Of a stretch of 64,000 nucleotides of DNA, positions 18,095-26,426 are shown one piece after another. The first letter of the stretch is position 1, and each line of letters opens with the position of its first letter. A program made the translations under genes and the position numbers. Origin of the DNA: Sinosporangium album (GTDB taxonomy: Bacteria; Actinomycetota; Actinomycetes; Streptosporangiales; Streptosporangiaceae); assembly GCF_900100605.1 (NCBI RefSeq), contig NZ_FNCN01000025.1, positions 1 to 64,000 of the forward strand. The letters are read 5' to 3'. A model generated the notes under the pieces. That model worked only from the letters and a program-made list of their open reading frames with translations, was not told where the DNA came from and made no database searches.

Positions 18095-18847
18095 CTACGG
18101 CAGCGCCGGAAGCACCCGCTCCCACGGTCCCGGATCGTCGCCGAGCACCCGGAAGTCGTAGCGCAGGGCCCCGTCGACGAGTGCGACCAACGTCACCGAC
18201 AGCGACCCCCACACCTGCCCGTCGGCCGTCTCGTGCCGCACGACCATCGCCCGAGGGTCGTCGTACGGCAGGCCGGCGCCGGAGGCCCACTCCAGCCACT
18301 CGCCCCAGAACTCCTCCGGCGCCGCCGAGATCGCCGCCTCCGCGACCGGCGGCCGAGGCGCGGCGGCGAAACGCGGGCCGAAGAAATCGGCCTTCTCGTC
18401 ACCGGGCGCCGCCCACCCCCGGTTGCCGATCACATGGGTGCCGGGAGGAAGCTTGTCCTGGCTGAGCCGTACGCCGTCCCAGGTCCACAAGCGCACATCG
18501 TGCGCGTCCCCGAGGAGCAGGTGGAACGGGTCGTAGCGGCGCAGGTCGCCCTCCGGCGGCTCACCGCCGCGGACGGTGCGCAGCGGCAGCTCCCCCCGAG
18601 ACACCCGCCGGTCGTCGGAGGCGGGGACACCCTGGGCGTTCAGCAGGGCGGCCACCCGGGGGGCGGACGGCTCGGCGGCCAGCCAGGTGCCCCCCGCCCG
18701 CAGGTCGATGCCCCCGAGCACGCCGGGCAGCCCCGGCCAGTGCTCACCGGGCCCGCGGGAAGGCCGACCGGCGAGCTCGTCGCGGACTCCGACGAGCAGA
18801 AGAGGGACGGCCGACGCCGGGTCGATGTCGACGACAACGGTGCACAC
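18095..18847 (-). CDS. NRDE family (TANGO2-like) protein
   Basis: The 250-residue product begins MCTVVVDIDP with Cys2 as potential N-terminal nucleophile after Met removal, and carries the NRDE-type N-terminal features (VGVRDELAGRPS) and GGIDLRAGGTWLA. The family is widespread; TANGO2 in animals is linked to haem or lipid handling, and bacterial roles are unclear. It lies between SCO1664-type and mshC genes on the same strand and is probably co-transcribed. Confidence 0.82.
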   Translation of the reverse strand: MCTVVVDIDPASAVPLLLVGVRDELAGRPSRGPGEHWPGLPGVLGGIDLRAGGTWLAAEPSAPRVAALLNAQGVPASDDRRVSRGELPLRTVRGGEPPEGDLRRYDPFHLLLGDAHDVRLWTWDGVRLSQDKLPPGTHVIGNRGWAAPGDEKADFFGPRFAAAPRPPVAEAAISAAPEEFWGEWLEWASGAGLPYDDPRAMVVRHETADGQVWGSLSVTLVALVDGALRYDFRVLGDDPGPWERVLPALP

Positions 18848-18883
18848 GGTGGGGAGACCTCCTGAACCCGAACCTGCGAGTGC

Positions 18884-19645
18884 TCAGATGGGCGGCCAGG
18901 GGACGGCCGGCCAGTCGCTGGAGGGGACCGGGTGGACGCCGCTGTCGAGCAGCCGGCGCACCCGGGCCGCGGTGGCGTCCGCCTCGGCGGGGGTCAGCAG
19001 CTCGCGGAGCCGCCGGCCCAGGCGACCGTTCTCCAGTTCACGGTCGAGACGGGCCAGGACGTTGACCGCCTCGCGGGACAGGGACTTGTTGCGCCACTGC
19101 CACAGCACGGTGCGCAACTTGTCCGAGGAGGAGAAGCAGACCCCGTGGTCGACGCCGTAGACATGCCCGTCGGGCAGCGGCAGCAGATGCCCGCCCTTGC
19201 GGTCGGCGTTGTTGACCACCGCGTCGAACACGGCCATGCGCCGCAACGCGGGGTGGCGGCTGCGGACCAGCGCCATGAGGTCGATGTCGCGGTCGCTCTC
19301 GATCCACAGTTGACACATCCCCGGACCGAACGGGCCGTCGCGGTAGACGGTCGGCGGGACGATGCGCCACCCCGTCACGGCCGACACCTCGAAAGCGGCC
19401 ACCTCGCGGGCGGCCAGGGTGCCGTCGGGAAAATCCCACAGCGGCCGCTCCCCCCGCACTGGCTTGTACACGCAGGCCGCAGCGAGATCGCCCAGCCTGA
19501 CCGAACAGTAAAGCGTCATGTTGGTCGCCTGGACCAGCCGGCCGGCGACCTCGAGGCGGCCCTCCCGGAGCAGCTTCAACGCGGTGTCGTCATCGATTCC
19601 CGGCATGGGCGCCGCGCTCACCGCGGGCTCGCTTTCGGCGCTCAT
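18884..19645 (-). CDS. SCO1664-type conserved protein (PI3/4-kinase-like fold)
   Basis: A 253-residue protein matching the actinobacterial SCO1664 family, which has remote similarity to phosphatidylinositol kinases. The segment FDAVVNNADRKGGHLL with VYGVDHGVCF resembles a kinase catalytic loop and metal-binding motif. ATG 19645 is chosen for GAGG 4 nt upstream; an earlier ATG at 19702 would overlap the next gene. It is nearly always adjacent to DUF3090 and a histidine phosphatase, as here. Substrate unknown. Confidence 0.82.
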   Translation of the reverse strand: MSAESEPAVSAAPMPGIDDDTALKLLREGRLEVAGRLVQATNMTLYCSVRLGDLAAACVYKPVRGERPLWDFPDGTLAAREVAAFEVSAVTGWRIVPPTVYRDGPFGPGMCQLWIESDRDIDLMALVRSRHPALRRMAVFDAVVNNADRKGGHLLPLPDGHVYGVDHGVCFSSSDKLRTVLWQWRNKSLSREAVNVLARLDRELENGRLGRRLRELLTPAEADATAARVRRLLDSGVHPVPSSDWPAVPWPPI

Positions 19646-19670
19646 GCCGCCTCTTCCTGGATCGGCTCGA

Positions 19671-20222
19671 TCACACACCACCCTGGCCGGCACGGTATCC
19701 ATTCAGACGCACGCAGATATGGCCCTCCGCTTCCACAGGCTGACTGCACAGCGGACAGGCCGGACGGCCCGCCGCGACAAGTTGGAGCGCTCGCTTGGAG
19801 AAGGCCCGTGCCTCACCGGCACTGATGTGCACCCGTAGGACGGCCGGGTCGGGCCCTTCGATCTCGTCCTCGTCGTCGGTGAGCTCCTGGGCCTCGATCA
19901 CCACCTGGGACGACTCGGGGTCCCAGCCGAGGGTCATGGTGCCGACCCGGAAGTCCTCCGTCATGGGAAGGTCGAGCGGGCCTTCGTCGGCCAGCTCGGC
20001 GGGGGCCACGACCGGGATGCGGGCCCGCCCGCCGCTCCTGCGGAGCACCTCGTCGAGCAGCTCGTCCAACCGGTCGGCGAGCGCGGCGACCTGGAACTTC
20101 TCCAGCGCCACCGTCGTCAGCCTGCCGATCGCGCGGGCCTGCAGGAAGAAGGCGCGTGATCCCGGTTGCCCCACGGCACCGGCCACGAACCTCTCGGGCG
20201 GATCGTAGTCGAAGACCGGCAT
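19671..20222 (-). CDS. DUF3090 family protein
   Basis: A 183-residue actinobacterial protein starting MPVFDYDPPERFVAG, with an acidic middle region and a C-terminal zinc-ribbon-like segment CPLCSQPVEAEGHICVR. The function is unknown. It is 25 bp upstream of the SCO1664-type gene and 9 bp downstream of the phosphatase gene on the same strand, so an operon is likely. Confidence 0.88.
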   Translation of the reverse strand: MPVFDYDPPERFVAGAVGQPGSRAFFLQARAIGRLTTVALEKFQVAALADRLDELLDEVLRRSGGRARIPVVAPAELADEGPLDLPMTEDFRVGTMTLGWDPESSQVVIEAQELTDDEDEIEGPDPAVLRVHISAGEARAFSKRALQLVAAGRPACPLCSQPVEAEGHICVRLNGYRAGQGGV

Positions 20223-20231
20223 AACCCGACC

Positions 20232-20966
20232 TTACGTGGTTCCGGCTCCGCCGCCGACGGCGGCGTCGCTCTCGGTGTGGTTTTCTGCCCCCTCAGCGGA
20301 CTCCGAATCCTCCGGGCTCTCCTTGGGAGGTTGAAGACCGGACACGTCCCCCCCGACGTCGTTGAGCCTGAGGAGGAAGGGGCGCAAGGGGGTGTAGCGG
20401 ATGGCCGTCAGAGAGGCGGGGTCGGCCGTGATCCGCTGGAACTGATCGAGGTGCAGGCCGAGCGCGTCCGCCACGATCGCCTTGATCACGTCACCGTGGC
20501 TGCACACGAGGTAGACCCCCCGCGGGCCGAGCCGCGCGTTCCACTCGCGGACCGCGGCGACCGCGCGGTGCTGGACGTCGGCGAGCGCCTCCCCTCCGGG
20601 GAACACCACCGCGCTCGGATGCGCCTGCACCACCCTCCACAGCGGCTCGCGCGCCAGCTCCTCGATCGGCCGCCCGGTCCAGTCGCCGTAGCCGCACTCA
20701 CCGAACCGCTCGTCGAGCGCCACCTCGGTCTGCCGCCCCTCCGCCACGGCCCCGGCCGTCTCGACGCAGCGGTCCAGAGGGCTGGACACGATCGCGTCCA
20801 GCCGCAGCGGGGCCAGCCGCTCCGCCAGCCCCTTGGCCTGGGCGCGCCCGGCCTCGCTCAGCGGTAGCTCCGGCGTCCACCCGGCGAGAACAGGTCCAGT
20901 CAAATGCGTCAGGCCATGCCGGGCCAGGAGCAACGTCGTCACACAGCACAGCGTACGGCGGGCCAT
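20232..20966 (-). CDS. histidine phosphatase superfamily protein (phosphoglycerate mutase-like)
   Basis: About 244 residues with catalytic LLLARHGLTH near the N-terminus and CSHGDVIKAI as the second histidine motif. This is the MSMEG_4193-type phosphomutase-like family that travels with DUF3090. The C-terminal 40 residues are a low-complexity Glu/Ser/Gly tail. ATG 20966 has GGGAG upstream; GTG 20942 (VTTLLLARHG) is an alternative. It is probably the first gene of the cluster leading to mshC. Confidence 0.88.
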   Translation of the reverse strand: MARRTLCCVTTLLLARHGLTHLTGPVLAGWTPELPLSEAGRAQAKGLAERLAPLRLDAIVSSPLDRCVETAGAVAEGRQTEVALDERFGECGYGDWTGRPIEELAREPLWRVVQAHPSAVVFPGGEALADVQHRAVAAVREWNARLGPRGVYLVCSHGDVIKAIVADALGLHLDQFQRITADPASLTAIRYTPLRPFLLRLNDVGGDVSGLQPPKESPEDSESAEGAENHTESDAAVGGGAGTT

Positions 20967-21113
20967 GCCGTACGGCTCCCGCCCCCACGATCCCCACCCC
21001 ACTCCGGCGAGCTCCCACCTCCCCGGCAAAGCCCGCCAGAGACGGGCAACATCGGCGGGTCGCGGCAGCCTAACCCGAGGTTCTCCCTGCCCAGGCGGTA
21101 CCCTAAGCCGACC

Positions 21114-22058
21114 ATGGAGCAGCGTTATGTCGGACGGAGCGGGCTGTCGGTGTCCCGCTTGGGTCTCGGGACGATGACCTGGGGGCGTGACACCGGGCCT
21201 GAGGAGGCGGCGCTGCAGCTCCGCACGTTCGCCGACGCGGGTGGCACGCTGATCGACACCGCGGATGTCTACACGGGCGGCGAGGCCGAGCGCCTGCTCG
21301 GGCGCCTGCTGCGCGAAACGGTTCCGCGCTCGGAGCTGGTGATCGCGACGAAGGCGGTGCTGACGCCCGCCTCGCGGCGTCCGCGGGACGCCTCGCGGCG
21401 GCATCTGATCGCCGCGGTCGACGCCTCGCTGGCGAGGCTCGGGGTGGACGACGTGGATCTGTGGCAGCTCCACGCCTTCGACTCCGAGGTGCCGCTGGAG
21501 GAGACCTTGGCGGCGGTGGACACGATCGTGTCCACCGGCCGCGCCGCGTACGCGGGGGTGTGCAACTACGCGGGGTGGCAGCTGACCGCGGCGGCGGTGC
21601 ACCAGGGGGCTCTGGGGCGCACCCCGATCGTGTCGGCGCAGGTGGAGTATTCGCTGCTGGCCAGGGACGCGGAGCGGGAGGTCCTGTCGGCCGCCGAGCA
21701 CCTCGGGGCCGGGGTGCTCGCCTGGTCGCCTCTGGGGCGGGGAGTGCTGACCGGTAAATACCGAACCGGGGTGCCGGCGGACTCCCGCGCGGCCACTCCG
21801 CATTTCGCGGACTTCGTCCGTCCCTATCTCGACGAACGCTGCCGCCGCATCGTCGAGTCGGTCACCACGGCGGCCGAGGGGCTCGCCGTGTCCCCGCTGT
21901 CGGTCGCGCTGTCGTGGGTGCGAGACCAGCCGGGCGTCTGCGCGGCCATCGTGGGGGCCCGGACGAGCACCCAGCTCACCGGCATCCTCTTGGCCGAGGA
22001 TCTGACCCTTCCCGTGGAGATCCGCGACGCCTTGGACGACGTCTCGGCGACGGAATGA
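21114..22058 (+). CDS. aldo/keto reductase
   Basis: A 314-residue NADPH-dependent oxidoreductase barrel. It begins YVGRSGLSVSRLGLGTM and contains catalytic D and Y in DTADVYTGGEAE and the later AIVGARTSTQLTGIL cofactor-binding region. It is divergent from the phosphatase gene. The natural substrate is not evident. Confidence 0.93.
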   Translation: MEQRYVGRSGLSVSRLGLGTMTWGRDTGPEEAALQLRTFADAGGTLIDTADVYTGGEAERLLGRLLRETVPRSELVIATKAVLTPASRRPRDASRRHLIAAVDASLARLGVDDVDLWQLHAFDSEVPLEETLAAVDTIVSTGRAAYAGVCNYAGWQLTAAAVHQGALGRTPIVSAQVEYSLLARDAEREVLSAAEHLGAGVLAWSPLGRGVLTGKYRTGVPADSRAATPHFADFVRPYLDERCRRIVESVTTAAEGLAVSPLSVALSWVRDQPGVCAAIVGARTSTQLTGILLAEDLTLPVEIRDALDDVSATE

Positions 22059-22191
22059 TCGGGAATGAGAAGCGCATTCGCGTATCACTAATCGATACCG
22101 AACCGAGACTTTTTATGGAAAGATTCGCCGTCCCCACAAAACTGTCAACGGGTGACAGGAGGGGTCACCGTTTACGTCCGAGGGGGAAGAG

Positions 22192-23178
22192 ATGGAGACT
22201 GGACGCCGGGCAGCCGCGATTTCGGCAGGAGCCCTGGCGCTGACCTTGGGCGCGCTGCCCGTGTGGGCCGCCGCACCCGCACAGGCCACAGTGGGTGGCC
22301 TCGCCGGGAGCGCCTCGGCCCGCACCTGCGAGAAGGAAGGGGGTCTGCTCTCCGGTTTGACCGGGGGGCTGTGCGAGGTCGTCAACGGTGTCACCGACGC
22401 CGTCGACGAGCTGACCGGAGGGTCGTTGTCCTCGGTCACAAAGCCTCTGTCCGACACCACGACATCCGTGTTCAACGGCGTGGGTTCCGTGGCCCCCACT
22501 TCCAAGCCCCCCTCACCCAAGCCGGAGGAGAAGCCCGCGCCCGCGCCGGAGCCGGAGGAGTCTCGCCGTCCCGCTTCCGAGCCGACACCGCCCTCTGTGC
22601 AGGAGCAGAAGCCGGGCGCCGAACGGCAGCAGCCTGAACGGCGGCAGACCGACGCGGACGAGTCCAAGGCCGCGGCCGACGGCTCGTGCCGTACGCGCGG
22701 CGACTGCGAGCGCACCGGCGGCGAGGCCGCCGCACCGTCTTCTCGCACGACGGCCCCGAACAAGCGGGACGAGCGCCCGGCCGAGCCGGCCGTCGGGCAG
22801 CCGTACACCCCCGAGCGGCGGCCCCACTTCGTCGACAGCACGGAAGTGGGCGCGGGCGCGGGCGCGGAGCCGCGGAACCGGCGGGACGAGGACGGGAAGC
22901 CGGGGAAGGAGGCCCCCCGGGTCGACGTGGAGACGGCCAGGGTGCCGCTGGTCTGGCCCGTGCCGCTCCAGGAGCTGCTCAACGACAAGGTGAGCGGCGA
23001 GAAGGTCGTGACGCCGTCGGCCCGGAAGCCGGACGCCCTCGGCACGTCGCTCACCATGGCGCTGCTGCTGTCGGCGCTTCTCGCCACGCGGTTCGTCTAT
23101 GCGAAGAGGCAGCAGCCGCGTAAGGAGACCATCCCGTTCGAGCCGGTTCGTCCCCGAGGTCGGCACCGGCTGGCCTGA
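22192..23178 (+). CDS. secreted or membrane-anchored Pro/Glu/Arg-rich protein
   Basis: The 328-residue product has a signal peptide (about 1-33, ending AAPAQA), a short region with a possible disulfide pair (CEKEGG...LCEVVNG), and a long charged Pro-rich stretch (about 100-245). A C-terminal membrane segment (TMALLLSALLATRFVYA) follows, then a basic tail. It is probably a surface protein held by its C-terminus. GAGGGGG lies just before ATG 22192. No known domain was recognised. Confidence 0.7.
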   Translation: METGRRAAAISAGALALTLGALPVWAAAPAQATVGGLAGSASARTCEKEGGLLSGLTGGLCEVVNGVTDAVDELTGGSLSSVTKPLSDTTTSVFNGVGSVAPTSKPPSPKPEEKPAPAPEPEESRRPASEPTPPSVQEQKPGAERQQPERRQTDADESKAAADGSCRTRGDCERTGGEAAAPSSRTTAPNKRDERPAEPAVGQPYTPERRPHFVDSTEVGAGAGAEPRNRRDEDGKPGKEAPRVDVETARVPLVWPVPLQELLNDKVSGEKVVTPSARKPDALGTSLTMALLLSALLATRFVYAKRQQPRKETIPFEPVRPRGRHRLA

Positions 23179-23283
23179 CCGGACGGCGGCGGCCCAGCGG
23201 CGGCCCAGCGGCGGCGCGGCAGGCGTCCGCCGCGCGCCCCGCACGGCGGACGCCTGCCGCATCACCTGAAACGTACGGCGTCC

Positions 23284-23312
23284 GCCCGCCACCCGGGGCA
23301 CGGGTGGCGGGC
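23284..23312. terminator. bidirectional hairpin between convergent genes
   Basis: GCCCGCCACCCG (23284-23295) pairs perfectly with CGGGTGGCGGGC (23301-23312) around a 5-nt loop. It lies between the convergent ends of the secreted protein gene and fabI. There is no T-run, as is common in actinobacteria. Confidence 0.65.
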
Positions 23313-23376
23313 GTGAACGTCGCACAGGGCGCGTGGCCGAACGGCCGGGGCGCCCCGGGTCGCATGGCGGGCGGCG

Positions 23377-24141
23377 TCAGGTTCCCATGGCGTGGACGCC
23401 GCCGTCGACGTGGACGATCTCGCCCGTCGTGGCGGGGAACCAGTCGGACAGCAGCGCCACACACGCCTTGGCGGCGGGCACGGTGTCGGCGAGGTCCCAG
23501 CCGAGCGGCGCCTTGGCGGGCCAGCTGTCCTCGAACTCCCTGAAGCCGGGGATGCTCTTGGCGGCCATGGTGCGCAGCGGCCCGGCGGCCACCAGGTTGA
23601 CCCTGATGCCCTGGGGGCCGAGGTCGCGGGCCAGATAGCGGGAGCAGGACTCGAGCCCGGCCTTGGCGACGCCCATCCAGTCGTAGACGGGCCACGCCTT
23701 GGTCGCGTCGAAGTCGAGGCCGACGACGGAGCCGCCCTCCTTCATCAGCGGCAGGCAGGCCACCGCCAGGGACTTGAAGGAGTAGGTGGAGATCTGCAGG
23801 GCGGTGGCGACGTCCTCCCATGAGGTGTTGAGGAAGTTGCCGCCGAGGGCGGTCTGCGGGGCGAAGCCGATGGAGTGGACGACGCCGTCGAGCCCGTCGA
23901 GGTGCTGGCCGACCCGGTCGGCCAGCGTGTCCAGGTGCTCGGTGTTCTGCACGTCGAGCTCGATCACCGGCGCCGGCTCGGGCAGGCGCTTGGCGATGCG
24001 CTCGACGAGGCTGAGGCGGCCGAACCCGGTGAGGACGACGCTCGCCCCCTCCTGCTGGGCGATCTTCGCCACGGAGAAGCCGATGGAGGAGTCGGTGAGG
24101 ACTCCGGTGACGAGGATGCGCTTGCCTTCGAGAAGTCCCAT
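23377..24141 (-). CDS. fabI: enoyl-ACP reductase, InhA type
   Basis: A 254-residue NADH-dependent reductase for the last step of fatty acid elongation. It starts GLLEGKRILVTGVLTDSSIG, with catalytic Tyr and Lys in YDWMGVAKAGL as in InhA. The NAD-binding glycine-rich loop is GVLTDSSIGF. It follows fabG by 2 bp, the fabG-inhA order known from mycobacteria and relatives. Confidence 0.95.
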   Translation of the reverse strand: MGLLEGKRILVTGVLTDSSIGFSVAKIAQQEGASVVLTGFGRLSLVERIAKRLPEPAPVIELDVQNTEHLDTLADRVGQHLDGLDGVVHSIGFAPQTALGGNFLNTSWEDVATALQISTYSFKSLAVACLPLMKEGGSVVGLDFDATKAWPVYDWMGVAKAGLESCSRYLARDLGPQGIRVNLVAAGPLRTMAAKSIPGFREFEDSWPAKAPLGWDLADTVPAAKACVALLSDWFPATTGEIVHVDGGVHAMGT

Positions 24142-24143
24142 GG

Positions 24144-24848
24144 TCAGTGCCCCATTCCCAGACCGCCGTCGACCGGGATGACGGCCCCGGTGATGTATGC
24201 GGCGTCGTCGCTCGCGATGAACTTCACCACGCGGGCGATGTCCGCCGTGGTGGCGTAGCGCCCGAGTGGGATGGCCGCCTTGATCTGCTCCTGGTATGAC
24301 TCGTCGAGGTCGGCGGTCATGTCGGTCTGGACGAAGCCGGGCGCCACCACGTTGACGGTGATGCCGCGCGAGCCGAGCTCGCGCGCGGCCGAGCGGGCGA
24401 AGCCGATCATGCCGGCCTTGGAGGCGGCGTAGTTGGTCTGTCCGGCCAGGCCGCGGGTGGCGGTGGTGGAGGAGATCAGGATGATGCGTCCCCGCCTCAT
24501 GCGGAGCATGCCCCTGACCGCGCGTTTGGCCACGCGGTAGGCGCCGGTGAGGTTGGCGTCGATGACGTCGGTGAAGGTCTCCTCCTTCATCATCGGCAGG
24601 AGGGTGTCCTTGGTGATGCCCGCGTTCGCGACGACCACCTCGACGGGGCCGTGCTCGGCTTCGGCCTTATCGAAGGCCGCCTCGACGTCGGCCATGCTCG
24701 TGACGTCGCAGCGGACGCCGAACAGGCCCTCGGGCGGTTCTCCGGAGCGGTAGGTCACGGCGACGGCGTCGCCGGCCACCGCGAGTTCACGGGCTATCGC
24801 AAGACCGATGCCGCGATTGCCACCGGTGACGAGTACAGAGCGTGCCAT
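24144..24848 (-). CDS. fabG: 3-oxoacyl-ACP reductase
   Basis: A 234-residue short-chain dehydrogenase with TGGNRGIGLAIA cofactor loop, catalytic Ser in LISSTTA and YAASKAG. It reduces 3-oxoacyl-ACP in type II fatty acid synthesis together with the adjacent FabI. It is divergent from tldD with a 78-bp shared upstream region that contains a perfect palindrome. Confidence 0.94.
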   Translation of the reverse strand: MARSVLVTGGNRGIGLAIARELAVAGDAVAVTYRSGEPPEGLFGVRCDVTSMADVEAAFDKAEAEHGPVEVVVANAGITKDTLLPMMKEETFTDVIDANLTGAYRVAKRAVRGMLRMRRGRIILISSTTATRGLAGQTNYAASKAGMIGFARSAARELGSRGITVNVVAPGFVQTDMTADLDESYQEQIKAAIPLGRYATTADIARVVKFIASDDAAYITGAVIPVDGGLGMGH

Positions 24849-24872
24849 GAGGCCAGACGCTATCGCCTACCA

Positions 24873-24885
24873 CTGGGTAACCCAG
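24873..24885. promoter_or_regulatory. palindrome CTGGGT-A-ACCCAG in divergent promoter
   Basis: A perfect 6-1-6 inverted repeat lies centrally between the fabG start (24848) and the tldD start (24927). Its position suggests an operator that could act on one or both transcripts. The binding protein is unknown. Confidence 0.45.
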
Positions 24886-24926
24886 ATATCCGGGGGGTAC
24901 AAGATCACGTGGCTAGGATCGTGGAC

Positions 24927-26426
24927 ATGCGCCAGATCGATCCAGATTTTCTCGCGCTGCCCCTGCGGCAGCTTGCGGATGCGGCCCTGCAGACCGCGCG
25001 CGACCTCGGTGCCGAGCACGCCGATTTCCGGTTCGAACGCGTGCGGGCCGAGACGATGCGCCTCTACGACGCCCGCCTGGAAGGTTCCATCGACTCCGAC
25101 GACCTGGGCTACGCCGTACGGGTGATCAAAGGCGGCACCTGGGGGTTCGCCGCGGGCATCGAGTTGACGCCGCAGGCCGCGGCGGCCGTGGCCGCGCAGG
25201 CGGTCGAGGTCGCGACGGTGGCGGCCGCGGTGAACCGGGAGCCGATCGAGCTCGCGCCCGAGCCGGTGCACGCCGACGCCACCTGGGTGTCGTCGTACGA
25301 CGTCGATCCGTTCGACGTCCCCGCCAAGGACAAGGTCGGCCTGCTCGCCGACTGGTCGGCCGACCTGCTGAAGGACACCAGGGTCGACCATGTGAGCGCG
25401 TCGCTGATGGCGGTCAAGGAGCAGAAGTTCTACGCCGACAGCGCGGGCACGGTGACGACCCAGCAGCGGGTGCGGGTGCATCCGCAGCTCACCGCGGCGA
25501 AGGTCGCGGACGGCCGGTTCGACGACATGCGCACGCTCGCCCCTCCGGTCGGGCGCGGCTACGAATACCTGACGGGGACAGGCTGGGACTTCCCCGGCGA
25601 GCTCGCCCGCATCCCGGAGCTCCTCGCCGAGAAGCTCGCCGCGCCCTCGGTCGAGGCCGGTTCCTACGACCTGGTGATCGCCCCCTCCAACCTGTGGCTG
25701 ACGATCCACGAGTCGATCGGCCACGCGACCGAGCTCGACCGGGCGCTCGGCTACGAGGCCGCCTACGCCGGCACCAGCTTCGCGACGTTCGACAAGCTCG
25801 GCAACCTGGAATACGGCTCTCCGATCATGAACGTGACCGGTGACCGCACGGTCGAGCACGGCCTGGCGACCATCGGCTACGACGACGAGGGCGTGGCCGG
25901 ACAGTCCTTCGACATCGTCAAGGACGGCACGCTCGCCGGCTACCAGCTCGACCGGCGCATGGCGCTCATGAAGGGCTTCGGCCGTTCCAACGGCTGCGCC
26001 TTCGGCGACTCCCCCGGCCACATGCCGATCCAGCGCATGGCGAACGTCTCCCTGCGGCCCGCGCCGGACGGCCCCTCGACCGAGGAGCTGGTGTCGCGGG
26101 TCGAGCGCGGCATCCTCATCGAGGGCGACAAGAGCTGGTCGATCGACATGCAGCGCTACAACTTCCAGTTCACCGGGCAGCGTTTCCGCCGGATCGAGAA
26201 CGGTGAGCTCAAGGGCCAGCTCCGCGACGTCGCCTACCAGGCGACCACCACCGACTTCTGGCGGTCGATGGAGGCCGTGGGCGGCCCGGAGACCTACGTC
26301 CTCGGCGGCGCGTTCAACTGCGGCAAGGGGCAGCCCGGCCAGGTCGCGCCGGTCAGCCACGGCTGCCCGTCGGCGCTGTTCCGGGGAGTGCGCATTCTCA
26401 ACACCGTGCAGGAGGGTGGAAAGTGA
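24927..26426 (+). CDS. tldD: TldD metalloprotease subunit
   Basis: A 499-residue member of the TldD/PmbA family with the zinc motif HESIGHATELD around residue 260 and the conserved GYDDEGVAGQ region. TldD and TldE form a heterodimeric protease that processes modified peptides and antitoxins in other bacteria. ATG 24927 has AGGA with 8-nt spacing. Its stop overlaps the next start (GTGA), showing translational coupling. Confidence 0.94.
   Translation: MRQIDPDFLALPLRQLADAALQTARDLGAEHADFRFERVRAETMRLYDARLEGSIDSDDLGYAVRVIKGGTWGFAAGIELTPQAAAAVAAQAVEVATVAAAVNREPIELAPEPVHADATWVSSYDVDPFDVPAKDKVGLLADWSADLLKDTRVDHVSASLMAVKEQKFYADSAGTVTTQQRVRVHPQLTAAKVADGRFDDMRTLAPPVGRGYEYLTGTGWDFPGELARIPELLAEKLAAPSVEAGSYDLVIAPSNLWLTIHESIGHATELDRALGYEAAYAGTSFATFDKLGNLEYGSPIMNVTGDRTVEHGLATIGYDDEGVAGQSFDIVKDGTLAGYQLDRRMALMKGFGRSNGCAFGDSPGHMPIQRMANVSLRPAPDGPSTEELVSRVERGILIEGDKSWSIDMQRYNFQFTGQRFRRIENGELKGQLRDVAYQATTTDFWRSMEAVGGPETYVLGGAFNCGKGQPGQVAPVSHGCPSALFRGVRILNTVQEGGK

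Noticed and set aside
20232-22088. Possible 618-residue fusion extending the phosphatase upstream
   Set aside because: The extension is antisense to the aldo/keto reductase; a ribosome site and catalytic motif place the start at 20966.
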